Of a DNA stretch of 64,000 bases, positions 26,573 to 35,201 are shown one piece after another. Under the pieces are notes generated by a model. That model did not search any database, was not told where the DNA came from, and worked only from the letters and a program-made list of their open reading frames with translations. Each line of letters starts with the position of its first letter. Position 1 is the stretch's first letter. The DNA comes from Verrucomicrobiia bacterium (lineage in GTDB: Bacteria; Verrucomicrobiota; Verrucomicrobiia; Verrucomicrobiales; DEV007). The DNA lies in NCBI GenBank assembly GCA_020439995.1, contig JAGROY010000157.1, forward strand, positions 1-64,000, given 5' to 3'. The translations under genes were made by a program, and so were the position numbers.

Positions 26573-29137
26573 GTGAGAAGCGGACGACACAGAGCACACT
26601 GCGCGGCACTTTGCATCCTGATGGCGGCGGCACTCGTTCGTGCCGATGCTGCTCCTGTTGAAGCGATTCCCGCAGTCGGGGATCATTGGCTTCATGTTCT
26701 ATCCCCTGACGTTCTAGAACTGGGAGCGATCCTGCCAGTGCCTGAAGGCAAGAGTGATACGGCCCGCTGGTCGTTCGCAGACAAGCTGCCGGATCGCAAC
26801 GCATTTCGGGTCACCGTTGACGGCACTGAAAAAGAAGGTGCCGTGCAGGCGGTCGGCTTCCGACGGAGGCCCCGCTATGCGCCGCTGGCAGAATGGGATC
26901 TCCGCATTGAGGCAGCCCTCTCCCTGCAACTGGCCTTTCCGCTGAAGGAAGGAGCAGCTGTTCGAGTGAGCATGGACGAGTCGCTCTTACCTGTCACAGG
27001 CGCAAAGTTCTCGGCACAGGTTTCCCCCACGCGGCGGTCTGAAGTGCTGCACGTGAGCCAGGTGGGCTACCAGATCGGGGTCCCGAAGACGGCGCGTGCT
27101 GGCTACTATCTGGGGAGTCTCGGCGAGCTGAAACTGAGTCAGGTCTCGGGCTTCTATCTGCGCGATGTCGCCACTGGAGAAGTCGTTTTCCGTGCACCGG
27201 TAAAGCGGGCGATTGACAAAGAATTCACCTACCAGACACCACCATTCCAGGAGGTGCTAGTGTTAGACTTCTCAGCTTTTGATCAACCTGGAAACTACAC
27301 GGTTGGCATTGATGGCATAGGCGAATCGTATCCGTTTCCTTTGAGCGACGGCTTCTACGCCTGCCTTGCACGGACATACGCGCTGGGACTCTATCATCAA
27401 CGCTGTGGCTGTTCGGTAGGACTGCCCTACAGCCGATTCCAACACGCTCCGTGCCACACGCAGGCGGCAAAGGTGCCCGAGCCTGATGACAATGAAATCT
27501 GGAAGCTGATCAAGGGCATCTACGACGGCAACAACGAAGAACAAACTGCTCCAGCCCTCGACAATGCCGCAGCGGCACTCTACCCTTTTCGAAGGAAAGG
27601 CGAGATCGATGTCAGCGGCGGCCACCATGATGCGGGCGACTACAGCAAGTACGTGGTGAATTCCGCACAATTGATCCACGCATTGACTCTCGCGGCGGAT
27701 GCGTTTCCCGGCGTAAATCTCATCGACAACCTCGGCATTCCAGAGAGCGGGAACGGCATCCCAGATGCCGTCGACATTGCCGCCTGCGAGGCCGCCTTTC
27801 TCGCGAAGATGCAAGACTCTGACGGAGGATTCTACTTCCTCGTCTACCCGCGCGAACGCTCCTACGAGACCGACGTTACCCCAGACAAAGGCGACCTCCA
27901 AACCGTCTTCCCAAAGACAACATCGAGCACTGCTGCGGCTGCCGCCGCGTTGTGCCAGATCGCGTCCTCCCCCGCATTCCGCAAACACTTCCCAATGGAA
28001 GCGGATCGCTACCTGAGGCAGGCAGAAATCGGCTGGCGCTTCATTGTCCAGGCGCAGAAGACTCACGGCGAGAATGGAGCTTACCAGACGATCAGCCACT
28101 ACGGTGACCGCTTCATGGATCGCGACGAGATTGCCTGGCTTGCAACTGAGCTCTTTCTGGCCACCGGCGATGAGAAGTATCACCAGTTCGTCCTGCGTCA
28201 TTTCAAACCAGGCGCGCCTGAAACCGTTCACTGGGGATGGCTGCGCATGCAGGAGGGCTACGGTGCTGCGGCGCGAAGCTATGCAACGGCGGTGCGATCC
28301 GGGCGACTCAAGGAGTCCATGTTGCATGCCGGCCACCTGCGCGCCTGCAATACTGCAATCGACGAATGGGCAAACCAGCTCGCCACTTACACTGAAGGAT
28401 CAGCCTACGGCGTGGCATTTCCTTTTGAATCAAAACACCACCGCGTAGCCGGGTGGCACTTCGCCGGGGCAGACACCTTCAATCTGGTAGCGGCACTCGG
28501 CAAAGACGGGCGCCTGACTCCAAAATATCAGGCTGCCGTTGAAGCGAACCTCGCCTATGAAACCGGCGCCAATGCAGTCAACGTCTGCCACCTTTCCGGG
28601 CTGGGATACAAGCGGCAGTTCGAGATCGTGCACCAGTGGGGACTCAATGACCGCGAGAAACTGCCACTTTCCGGGATTCCTGTCGGCAGCCTGCAGTCCG
28701 GATTTCGCTGGAACCACCGTTACGAAACTCACCAGACAGAACTCACCTGGCCCAGTGACGACAGCGACGACGCACCCTACCCATTTTATCACCGCTGGGC
28801 GGACAGTTACAACCTTTCGACCGAGTTCACCATCGTGGAACAGGCTCGCGGACTTGCCGCAGCACTCGCGCTCATGGGGCAATCGAGGCTGCGCTCCCAA
28901 CCGTGGAAATCCGTGGAAGCGACGATCATCGAGGGCACAAGTGGCTACACTTTGTCCCTGCCCGCAGGCTCAGGGCTTCGCCTGGCAGATGCATTGATCG
29001 TCTGGGAAGCTGAGGGGACATTGTCGATTCACACTGGACCCGAACTCCCTGCAACAAGCCACCGACCGGCCTGGATCTCTGCTGAAGCACAATGGCCGGA
29101 CGGCCGTCGCATTTTCGCAACTTTAGATTATCGTTAG
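26573..29137 (+). CDS. Glycoside hydrolase family 9 (cellulase-like), exported
   Basis: 854 residues from a GTG start; the stop of the aminotransferase gene is 3 bases before. A short basic N-terminus and LCILMAAALVRADAAP form a signal peptide. Around 155-265 lies an Ig-like CelD_N domain (VSQVGYQIGVPKTARAGYY). The catalytic (alpha/alpha)6 domain begins near 270 with VSGGHHDAGDYSKYVVN, which carries the Asp pair that activates water. The C-terminal SYNLSTEFTIVEQARGLAAAL contains the likely acid Glu. GH9 enzymes cut beta-1,4-glucans. Inside an export locus it may trim or release the polymer, as BcsZ does for bacterial cellulose. Substrate is inferred. Confidence 0.88.
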   Translation: MRSGRHRAHCAALCILMAAALVRADAAPVEAIPAVGDHWLHVLSPDVLELGAILPVPEGKSDTARWSFADKLPDRNAFRVTVDGTEKEGAVQAVGFRRRPRYAPLAEWDLRIEAALSLQLAFPLKEGAAVRVSMDESLLPVTGAKFSAQVSPTRRSEVLHVSQVGYQIGVPKTARAGYYLGSLGELKLSQVSGFYLRDVATGEVVFRAPVKRAIDKEFTYQTPPFQEVLVLDFSAFDQPGNYTVGIDGIGESYPFPLSDGFYACLARTYALGLYHQRCGCSVGLPYSRFQHAPCHTQAAKVPEPDDNEIWKLIKGIYDGNNEEQTAPALDNAAAALYPFRRKGEIDVSGGHHDAGDYSKYVVNSAQLIHALTLAADAFPGVNLIDNLGIPESGNGIPDAVDIAACEAAFLAKMQDSDGGFYFLVYPRERSYETDVTPDKGDLQTVFPKTTSSTAAAAAALCQIASSPAFRKHFPMEADRYLRQAEIGWRFIVQAQKTHGENGAYQTISHYGDRFMDRDEIAWLATELFLATGDEKYHQFVLRHFKPGAPETVHWGWLRMQEGYGAAARSYATAVRSGRLKESMLHAGHLRACNTAIDEWANQLATYTEGSAYGVAFPFESKHHRVAGWHFAGADTFNLVAALGKDGRLTPKYQAAVEANLAYETGANAVNVCHLSGLGYKRQFEIVHQWGLNDREKLPLSGIPVGSLQSGFRWNHRYETHQTELTWPSDDSDDAPYPFYHRWADSYNLSTEFTIVEQARGLAAALALMGQSRLRSQPWKSVEATIIEGTSGYTLSLPAGSGLRLADALIVWEAEGTLSIHTGPELPATSHRPAWISAEAQWPDGRRIFATLDYR

Positions 29138-29163
29138 TCTCACAGATTTATTTGCTCAACAAT

Positions 29164-30681
29164 ATGGAATGGAAGAAACGGTTCGCCGCCACCACGATCA
29201 CAAGCTACGTCCACATGGGGCTGCGCATGGTCACAGGATTGCTGATCTTTCGCACCATGTTTGGTGCATGGAGCCCGGAGGAATTCGGATTCTGGGCATT
29301 CCTGTGGTCAGTGCTGGCGTTCGGAATACTGCTCGACTTTGGCCTGGGCATGACGATCCAGAAGACCGTCGCTTCAAGGGCCGCTAATGATGATATCGAT
29401 GGGATCAACCGCGTTCTCAGCACCGTCTTCTGGACGTTCGCCGGGATTGGCGGAATCATCCTTGTGCTCTCAATCCTTTGCAAGCCTGTGATTTTTCAGG
29501 CCATCAATGTGCCACCGGATCTTACCGATCGATTCACCCCGGCCTACTACTATTTTTTCATCAGCATCGCGCTGTCATTCCCGCTCGGAATCTATGGTGA
29601 AGTCCTTGCCGGCATTCAGCGGGTGGACGTCTTCAATATCATCCAGATTCTTTCAACCACCGCGAACACCGTGTGTGTCCTGACATTGCTCTATATGGAC
29701 GCTGGTGTCGAATCCGTCATGATGGCGGCATGCGCAGTATTGCTCATCGCCAACTTTGCCAGCGCCGTGTGCGCCCACTGTTTTACCCCAGGATTGAACA
29801 TCCATCCCCGGTTCTTCAATTTTTCGGAAGTCGGCAATCGTATCCGATTCTCGATCACCGCCTATCTCGTCGTCTTCAGTGGAATCGTCCTGACCAAGAC
29901 AGATCAGGCCGTGATTGCCGGTGTCCTTGGCCTCGGCTCGGTCACCCTGTACCAGGCAGCAGCGAAAGTGAGCGAAATTCTCAACATGCTGGCCACGCAG
30001 TCCGAGAACCTCATTTCGCCCGCCGCTGCCAACCTGCACGCACGCGGAAACCGCAAAGGCCTGATTGACCTGCTCCTGAAAAATTCCCGATTCCTGTTCA
30101 CCATCACGACCCCCTGCTACGTTCTCGCGGCCTTCTTTCTCAAAGATCTTATCTGCCTCCTCACGGGCGAAGAAACATTGCCGGAGGGGGCATTCCTCAC
30201 CGGCCAGCTTCTCCTGGGTGCCATCTACATCGGAACCATCACCTCCAGTTGTGGTCGACGCGTGATGGTCATGTGCGGCATGGAAGATCTGCTACTCAAG
30301 TTTTCACTCACCCAGGCCGGAGTGAACCTCGTGCTCAGCGTTATCCTGGCAAGGCTATGGGGTGTTCCCGGAGTCGCGGCTGCCACTCTGATCTCCAGCA
30401 CCATTTTCGGTTTCGGCGTATTCCTGCCGACGCTCAAGCGCTTCTCAGAAATCTCAGCCGCGGAATACATTGGCTATCACCTGCGGGGAAATCTAGTGGG
30501 CCTGCTAGTAATGGGAGCCGTTCTTGCCGCGGTGCTGTTGATCACCCCGTCCCACACACACTCGCTCGGATTCATTGATCTGATGTGGCGCGGCGCAGTA
30601 GTTGCCCTGTCCTATCTGGCCTGTAATTTCCGGCAGATTCGCTCCACATGGGCATCCGAACCTCACGCTGAATCCGCATGA
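29164..30681 (+). CDS. Wzx-type oligosaccharide flippase / MATE-MOP transporter
   Basis: 505 residues with about 12-14 hydrophobic helices, starting MEWKKRFAATTITSYVHMGL. Open codons upstream overlap the GH9 gene. Helix content and ordering (for example LRMVTGLLIFRTMFGAWSPEEFGFW, then FGLGMTIQKTVA-type sequence) fit the polysaccharide-exporter family of the MOP superfamily, which moves undecaprenyl-linked repeat units across the inner membrane. It is the last gene of the plus arm, 26 bp after GH9. With Wza-like and Wzz-like proteins it points to a Wzx/Wzy-type pathway; no Wzy polymerase is seen. Confidence 0.86.
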   Translation: MEWKKRFAATTITSYVHMGLRMVTGLLIFRTMFGAWSPEEFGFWAFLWSVLAFGILLDFGLGMTIQKTVASRAANDDIDGINRVLSTVFWTFAGIGGIILVLSILCKPVIFQAINVPPDLTDRFTPAYYYFFISIALSFPLGIYGEVLAGIQRVDVFNIIQILSTTANTVCVLTLLYMDAGVESVMMAACAVLLIANFASAVCAHCFTPGLNIHPRFFNFSEVGNRIRFSITAYLVVFSGIVLTKTDQAVIAGVLGLGSVTLYQAAAKVSEILNMLATQSENLISPAAANLHARGNRKGLIDLLLKNSRFLFTITTPCYVLAAFFLKDLICLLTGEETLPEGAFLTGQLLLGAIYIGTITSSCGRRVMVMCGMEDLLLKFSLTQAGVNLVLSVILARLWGVPGVAAATLISSTIFGFGVFLPTLKRFSEISAAEYIGYHLRGNLVGLLVMGAVLAAVLLITPSHTHSLGFIDLMWRGAVVALSYLACNFRQIRSTWASEPHAESA

Positions 30682-30730
30682 TCCGCTAACGCTGCTTGCG
30701 CTGCAACTTCGTCCACGCTAACAAACATGT

Positions 30731-31771
30731 ATGGAGAACAGAAGACTCGGAAAAAGCGGACTCGTCGTGTCAGAGATCTGCATGGGTACCATGACCTTTG
30801 GAGCCCAGGCGGATGAAGCGACGGCATTTCAGATTATGGACATGGGGTACGAAGCGGGCATCAATTTCTTCGATGCCGCCGAAATGTATCCTGTCCCGCC
30901 GACCGTAGAGACATTTGGCATCACGGAAGAGATCGTAGGCCGCTGGTTGAAAACCAAACCTCGCGAAACCGTCATCCTAGCGACCAAAATCACAGGCCCA
31001 GGTCACGGCTGGTTCGTTCCGCCAGTGCGACACGGGATGACAACGCTCGATCGCCACCAGATCGTCCGCGCTGTGGAAGCCAGTCTGCGCAGACTGCAGA
31101 CCGACTACATCGATCTCTATCAGACTCACTGGCCGGACCACGGCATGCGACATGAGGAAACCATGGCAGCGCTGACGGAACTCGTGCAGGCTGGTAAGGT
31201 GCGTGTGTTAGGGTGCAGCAATGAAACCTCCTGGGGACTGATGAAAAGTCTGTGGGCGTCAGATCTCCACGGCCTCGCCCGCTACGACACCGTGCAGAAC
31301 AATTTCTCCATTCTGAACCGCCGTTGTGAAAACGAACTGGCACAGGTGTGCCGTCAGGAGCAAGTTAGCCTCCTCCCCTATTCTCCCCTTGCAGGAGGCG
31401 TTCTGACAGGAAAATACAATGGCGGAGCCACACCGGACGGTGCCCGTTTCACCGCCTATCTCGCCACTGGCAATGACCGGCAGAAGAAAATGGCGCGTCG
31501 ATTCGTGAACGAACGCACCCTGGCTGCCACCGAATGTTTTCTGGAAATCGCCAACGAAGCTGGAATGGCTCCCGCTACCCTGGCCACCGCCTGGAGCAAA
31601 CAACAGGACTTCGTTGCCTCCACCATTGTCGGGGCAACCACCACTGGCCAGTTGAAAGACAGCCTGGCAGCTGCCGATCTCACGCTGGATTCGTCCGTGA
31701 TGGAAAAACTTGACCGGATCGAAGCCCTTTACCCGAACAGCTTCCACGAAGACGGCCTGAGGCGACTGTAG
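30731..31771 (+). CDS. Aldo/keto reductase (Tas-like)
   Basis: 346 residues with the NADPH-dependent aldo/keto reductase barrel. The start [21 protein letters not shown] is typical. The catalytic tetrad is visible: Asp and Tyr in [15 protein letters not shown], Lys in VILATKI, His in YQTHWPDHG. The NADP end motif is [14 protein letters not shown]. The longer length and the PVPP loop after the Tyr match the Tas subgroup. Substrate is unknown. It is 49 bp downstream of the flippase gene; whether it belongs to the polysaccharide unit is unclear. Confidence 0.92.
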   Translation: MENRRLGKSGLVVSEICMGTMTFGAQADEATAFQIMDMGYEAGINFFDAAEMYPVPPTVETFGITEEIVGRWLKTKPRETVILATKITGPGHGWFVPPVRHGMTTLDRHQIVRAVEASLRRLQTDYIDLYQTHWPDHGMRHEETMAALTELVQAGKVRVLGCSNETSWGLMKSLWASDLHGLARYDTVQNNFSILNRRCENELAQVCRQEQVSLLPYSPLAGGVLTGKYNGGATPDGARFTAYLATGNDRQKKMARRFVNERTLAATECFLEIANEAGMAPATLATAWSKQQDFVASTIVGATTTGQLKDSLAAADLTLDSSVMEKLDRIEALYPNSFHEDGLRRL

Positions 31772-31885
31772 GTAGTTGCGCCAGGCCCGGCGTTTTAGAT
31801 CTACTGTAATTTCCAATCCCTAGAAAAATCACTACCCTTATTAAGATAGTTGAATTTTTAAGACTAGCCGCTATTCTTTGGACTT

Positions 31886-32551
31886 ATGAAGTTAACCATT
31901 TCCAAAGGGCTTGCCTCAGGAGCAGCACTGCTCATTACCCTCTTTACGGCACCACTCACTGAAGCTCAGACGGTTTCGTGGGGTAGCGCGGTTGCAGACA
32001 AGCTGGTTGATTCAACTGGAGTGCCATTGGGGGCGGACTTCAAATTCGAAATTGGCTCGTTCAATCAGGGGTTCGATCCCGCAACCAGTGACCCATCGCT
32101 ATGGGAAGCAGACTGGCAAGGTTTCGATCTGGCGTCGTCGGGAAACAACGGTTTTGCTGCAGGGCTTGGGTTTATCAGCCGTTCAGTTGCAATTGATGAA
32201 ACCGGTAAAACCACGTCAACAGCGTTTGCTCCAGCGATCCAGAACTTCGATTTCCGCGACTCGGACGTGTTTCTTTGGGCATACAAGGACACCAAAAGCC
32301 TCGATGGCGGCAACGAATTCGCACTCATCACCGATCCAAGCTGGCACTTCCCAGCAACGGTGTCGCCTACTGGATCACCATTGAGTTTCCGGCTGGACCT
32401 TACGAATACAGCAGTTCTGGGAGCGTCCAAGGGCGCCGATTTTGCTCTGAAAACGGCTGCAGTTGGCACTGCGGTGCCAGAGCCATCCACAGCACTGCTT
32501 CTGCTATTCGGTGGCTGTGGTTTGGTCATGCGGAGAACCAGAAAGCAGTAA
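31886..32551 (+). CDS. PEP-CTERM sorting-domain protein
   Basis: 221 residues. N-terminal signal peptide MKLTISKGLASGAALLITLF with Ala-X-Ala-type end near residue 27. The C-terminus has the PEP-CTERM sorting signal: VPEPST, then hydrophobic ALLLLFGGCGLVM, then RRTRKQ. Such proteins are processed by exosortase and placed on the cell surface or in the extracellular matrix. The middle is a beta-rich region of unknown function. The domain is commonly associated with exopolysaccharide loci, and this gene is just 3' of one. No exosortase is in the window. Confidence 0.93.
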   Translation: MKLTISKGLASGAALLITLFTAPLTEAQTVSWGSAVADKLVDSTGVPLGADFKFEIGSFNQGFDPATSDPSLWEADWQGFDLASSGNNGFAAGLGFISRSVAIDETGKTTSTAFAPAIQNFDFRDSDVFLWAYKDTKSLDGGNEFALITDPSWHFPATVSPTGSPLSFRLDLTNTAVLGASKGADFALKTAAVGTAVPEPSTALLLLFGGCGLVMRRTRKQ

Positions 32552-32724
32552 GAATTCCTAAAACCCCCATAACCACTGGGTGCGATTCCGCAGATTTAGC
32601 ACCTATCAAATTCAGGTTGCCCAGTTCTCCGAATTTGCTTTGTGGTTGTTCTCAGAGCAGCTACCTTCTCCTGACACGGAAAGACTCGCGATGAATAGCG
32701 GCTCCAACGTGAAATATTAACACC

Positions 32725-33159
32725 ATGGATTTACAGGTAGCGACCCTTTGCGATAGTGCCACTGACTACAACGGAAAACTCTGCGTGCTCGGCACGTTCG
32801 ATACCATTTGCGCCCAGCAGTTTCCCGTCATCCACTCCCAATGCGCGCTCGCATTGAGACTATGCTTCCGCTCGGAGGATGAAGGAACCAGAGACTTTCA
32901 GATTCGAATCATCGATGCTGACGGAACAACGGTAGTAGCCATCCCCCCTCAGAACCCGGAGACACCCAATGAGTCGGCATCCATCCGAGTGGACGTCAAG
33001 CTGCCTCCAGACGCCTACTTCCTCTCGCGGAATCTCGTCTTCAACCTGTTCCGGCTCAAGTTCGACAATCCTGGCCAATACTCGATCGATATTGCCATGG
33101 ATGGCAGAGTGAGAGCACAAATTCCGCTACGCGTCATGCAACTCGAGCAGCGTCAGTAG
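32725..33159 (+). CDS. DUF6941-like conserved hypothetical protein
   Basis: 144 residues, cytoplasmic, no signal or membrane segment. The start MDLQVATLCDSATDYNGKL with LCVLGTFDTI following, and the later beta-rich region (FQIRIIDADGTTVV and NLFRLKFDNPGQYSIDIA), resemble the DUF6941 family as I remember it, a beta-sandwich protein of unknown function. It begins at ATG 32725. The intergenic stretch before it (173 bp) holds nothing I recognise. It is 65 bp upstream of the hibernation factor gene and may share its transcript. Confidence 0.7.
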   Translation: MDLQVATLCDSATDYNGKLCVLGTFDTICAQQFPVIHSQCALALRLCFRSEDEGTRDFQIRIIDADGTTVVAIPPQNPETPNESASIRVDVKLPPDAYFLSRNLVFNLFRLKFDNPGQYSIDIAMDGRVRAQIPLRVMQLEQRQ

Positions 33160-33224
33160 TCCCCGCAGTACCACCCATTTTTAATTACTTAGAAGCAACA
33201 TCTCATCCTAACCCGTAAGAAAAC

Positions 33225-33800
33225 ATGCAGACAAAAAACGTAAACCTGCCAATCACGGTCACTGGACGCCACATTGAAATCACTGATTCGATCCGGGAGT
33301 ACGCTCTGAAAAAAGTTGAAGGACTACACCTCGACTACCCGCGGATTATCGAAGCCAAAGTGATCCTCGATGTACAGAAGAACCGTCAGATTGCGGAAGT
33401 TATTTTGTTTTGCGCGAACCACATCACCATCGAAGCGACGACCGAGGGCGAAGACCTCTACGCGTCGATTGATGAGACGATGGCAAAGATTGCGCGCCGC
33501 ATGCGGAAGCACAAAACCCGTCTACTGAAGAATCGTCCTCGAACAGGATCGATCCGCCACCTGGAAGAGCACGTCTTCAACGAAAACGTCGTTGAAAGTG
33601 ACGTCGAGGAGATCGAACCCGTGTTAATTCACAAGGAGAACTTCAAGTTGAAGCCACTCTTCCCTGACGAAGCGATCATGGAATTTGAGATGAGCGAACT
33701 CCCGTTCGTCCTCTTTCTCAATCAGAACAATCAAAAGAAATCGCTGCTTTTCAGGCGTAAGGACGGCGACTATGGCATGGTTGTTGTCGATGATGTTTGA
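33225..33800 (+). CDS. hpf: Ribosome hibernation-promoting factor, long form
   Basis: 191 residues. The N-terminal ribosome-binding S30AE domain (about 8-110) contains ITVTGRHIEITDSIREYAL and the Lys/Arg-rich helix KIARRMRKHKTRLLKNR. The C-terminal domain (about 130-191) carries the dimerisation part KLKPLFPDEAIMEFEMSE, so this is a long HPF that can make 100S ribosome dimers in stationary phase. hprK, HPr and enzyme I genes follow in the same direction, an order similar to the hpf/ptsN/hprK/ptsH neighbourhood of other bacteria. Spacing to hprK is 18 bp. Confidence 0.94.
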   Translation: MQTKNVNLPITVTGRHIEITDSIREYALKKVEGLHLDYPRIIEAKVILDVQKNRQIAEVILFCANHITIEATTEGEDLYASIDETMAKIARRMRKHKTRLLKNRPRTGSIRHLEEHVFNENVVESDVEEIEPVLIHKENFKLKPLFPDEAIMEFEMSELPFVLFLNQNNQKKSLLFRRKDGDYGMVVVDDV

Positions 33801-33818
33801 CCACGGCGGAATTGATTC

Positions 33819-34781
33819 ATGCCGGCCAAGACGAGACGCCCCACCCATGTCACGGTGGAGTCCTTTTTCAATGAGCACCATTCGAACCTCAAGTTGCGCC
33901 GCCTGGGGAGCAAATCGGGTTTCGATCGGCGCATCAGCGAACCAACGGTAAACCGTCCCGGTCTCGCCCTTGCAGAGTTCTACACCTATTTTGCCTATCG
34001 GCGAATTCAGGTATTTGGCCACTCCGAGTTCTCGTATTTGAACAGCCTCCCCGCTGAATTACGGGAGGCCAGGCTACGGAATCTGTTCAAGCGTGATATC
34101 CCGTGCATCGTCATGTCACGGGGCAGAGAAATGCCCCCAGAGTGGCTCGCTCTGGCTGAGGAAGCCCGTATTTCGGTCTTTGGCACCAGCATGATCACGA
34201 TGAAGTTCATCAATGCCGCCACCATTGCTCTGGAATGGGACTTTGCCCCTACCTGCAGCGCCCACGGCTGCATGGTGGATGTAAAAGGCATTGGCGTGCT
34301 CATTATTGGTAAAAGCGGTAGTGGAAAAAGCGAGACCGTGCTGGGCCTGCTCGAGCGAGGCTGCGCTCTGGTTGCAGACGATTTGGTTCATTTCCGGGCA
34401 CTGGAAGGGCGGGAAATCATCGGAACCGCTCCAGAATTGGGACGTTCCCACATGGAGGTACGCGGGCTTGGGGTACTCAATATCCCTGCGATTTATGGCA
34501 TCGGAAGCATGCGGCTCGAGAAGCGCCTGGACCTGGTAATTGAGCTGAAGCCGTCCGAGGATCTTAATAAGGTTGAACGCATAAGCACGAAATCACAGTT
34601 TCATTCACTCCTGGGAATCAAAATCCCAAAAGTTGATGTCCCCGTTGCAGCAGGCCGGGATGTCGCACGCCTCGTGGAAGTGGCGGCACTGGATCAAAAG
34701 CTGAAGAGCTTCGGCCATGACGCGGCGCTTGAATTCAACAAGAAATTATTGAAAATCATGCGCAAACGACGCATAAATTAA
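33819..34781 (+). CDS. hprK: HPr kinase/phosphorylase
   Basis: 320 residues, standard for the bifunctional HPr(Ser) kinase/phosphorylase. Motifs: His149 in SAHGCMVDVKG, Walker A at 164-172 (GKSGSGKSE), Asp pair in LVADDLVHF, and the signature MEVRGLGVLNIPAIYG at about 212-227. It phosphorylates HPr on a serine using ATP or pyrophosphate and removes it with phosphate. It sits between hpf and the HPr gene, so the partner is adjacent (40 bp). The N-terminal domain (1-about 125) is complete. Confidence 0.95.
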   Translation: MPAKTRRPTHVTVESFFNEHHSNLKLRRLGSKSGFDRRISEPTVNRPGLALAEFYTYFAYRRIQVFGHSEFSYLNSLPAELREARLRNLFKRDIPCIVMSRGREMPPEWLALAEEARISVFGTSMITMKFINAATIALEWDFAPTCSAHGCMVDVKGIGVLIIGKSGSGKSETVLGLLERGCALVADDLVHFRALEGREIIGTAPELGRSHMEVRGLGVLNIPAIYGIGSMRLEKRLDLVIELKPSEDLNKVERISTKSQFHSLLGIKIPKVDVPVAAGRDVARLVEVAALDQKLKSFGHDAALEFNKKLLKIMRKRRIN

Positions 34782-34821
34782 CGTCAGGTGACTCGCGCTA
34801 CGGCATGCCCCCTCCTCTCAT

Positions 34822-35094
34822 ATGATTGCTGAACAAGAATTCACGATTTTAAACAAACTGGGACTCCACGCGAGACCGGCAGCTCTTTTCGTGAAGACAT
34901 CCAACAGTTTCGAATGTGAGATATGGGTGGAAAAGGACGATGAGGAGGTGAATGGCAAAAGTATCATGGGGCTCATGATGCTGGCAGCCGGACATGGCAG
35001 CATCATCAAAGTGCGCGCAGAAGGCATCGATGCCGAAGCGGCAATCGCTGGTCTTGGCGAACTGATTCAAAACCGGTTTAGCGAAGAAAACTGA
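34822..35094 (+). CDS. ptsH: HPr phosphocarrier protein
   Basis: 90 residues. The active-site His16 lies in NKLGLHARPAALF, and the regulatory serine is Ser47 in VNGKSIMGLMMLAAG, equivalent to Ser46 of Gram-positive HPr and target of the upstream kinase. Both sites are intact, so it can accept phosphate from enzyme I and from HprK. It sits between hprK and ptsI. Confidence 0.95.
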   Translation: MIAEQEFTILNKLGLHARPAALFVKTSNSFECEIWVEKDDEEVNGKSIMGLMMLAAGHGSIIKVRAEGIDAEAAIAGLGELIQNRFSEEN

Positions 35095-35201
35095 ACGCCA
35101 CGTACGGCTTTAGAGTTTTTCTTATTGCTATTTTCTGCAAATTCCGGGTGGATTCGTAATCGCCGGAATCTTTCCGGAAAGCGTTCCAGAATTGTCCATT
35201 C

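Noticed and set aside
27272-28336. 354-aa minus-strand open frame within the GH9 gene
   Set aside because: Opposite strand of a clear GH9 with intact catalytic motifs; no homology-like motifs.
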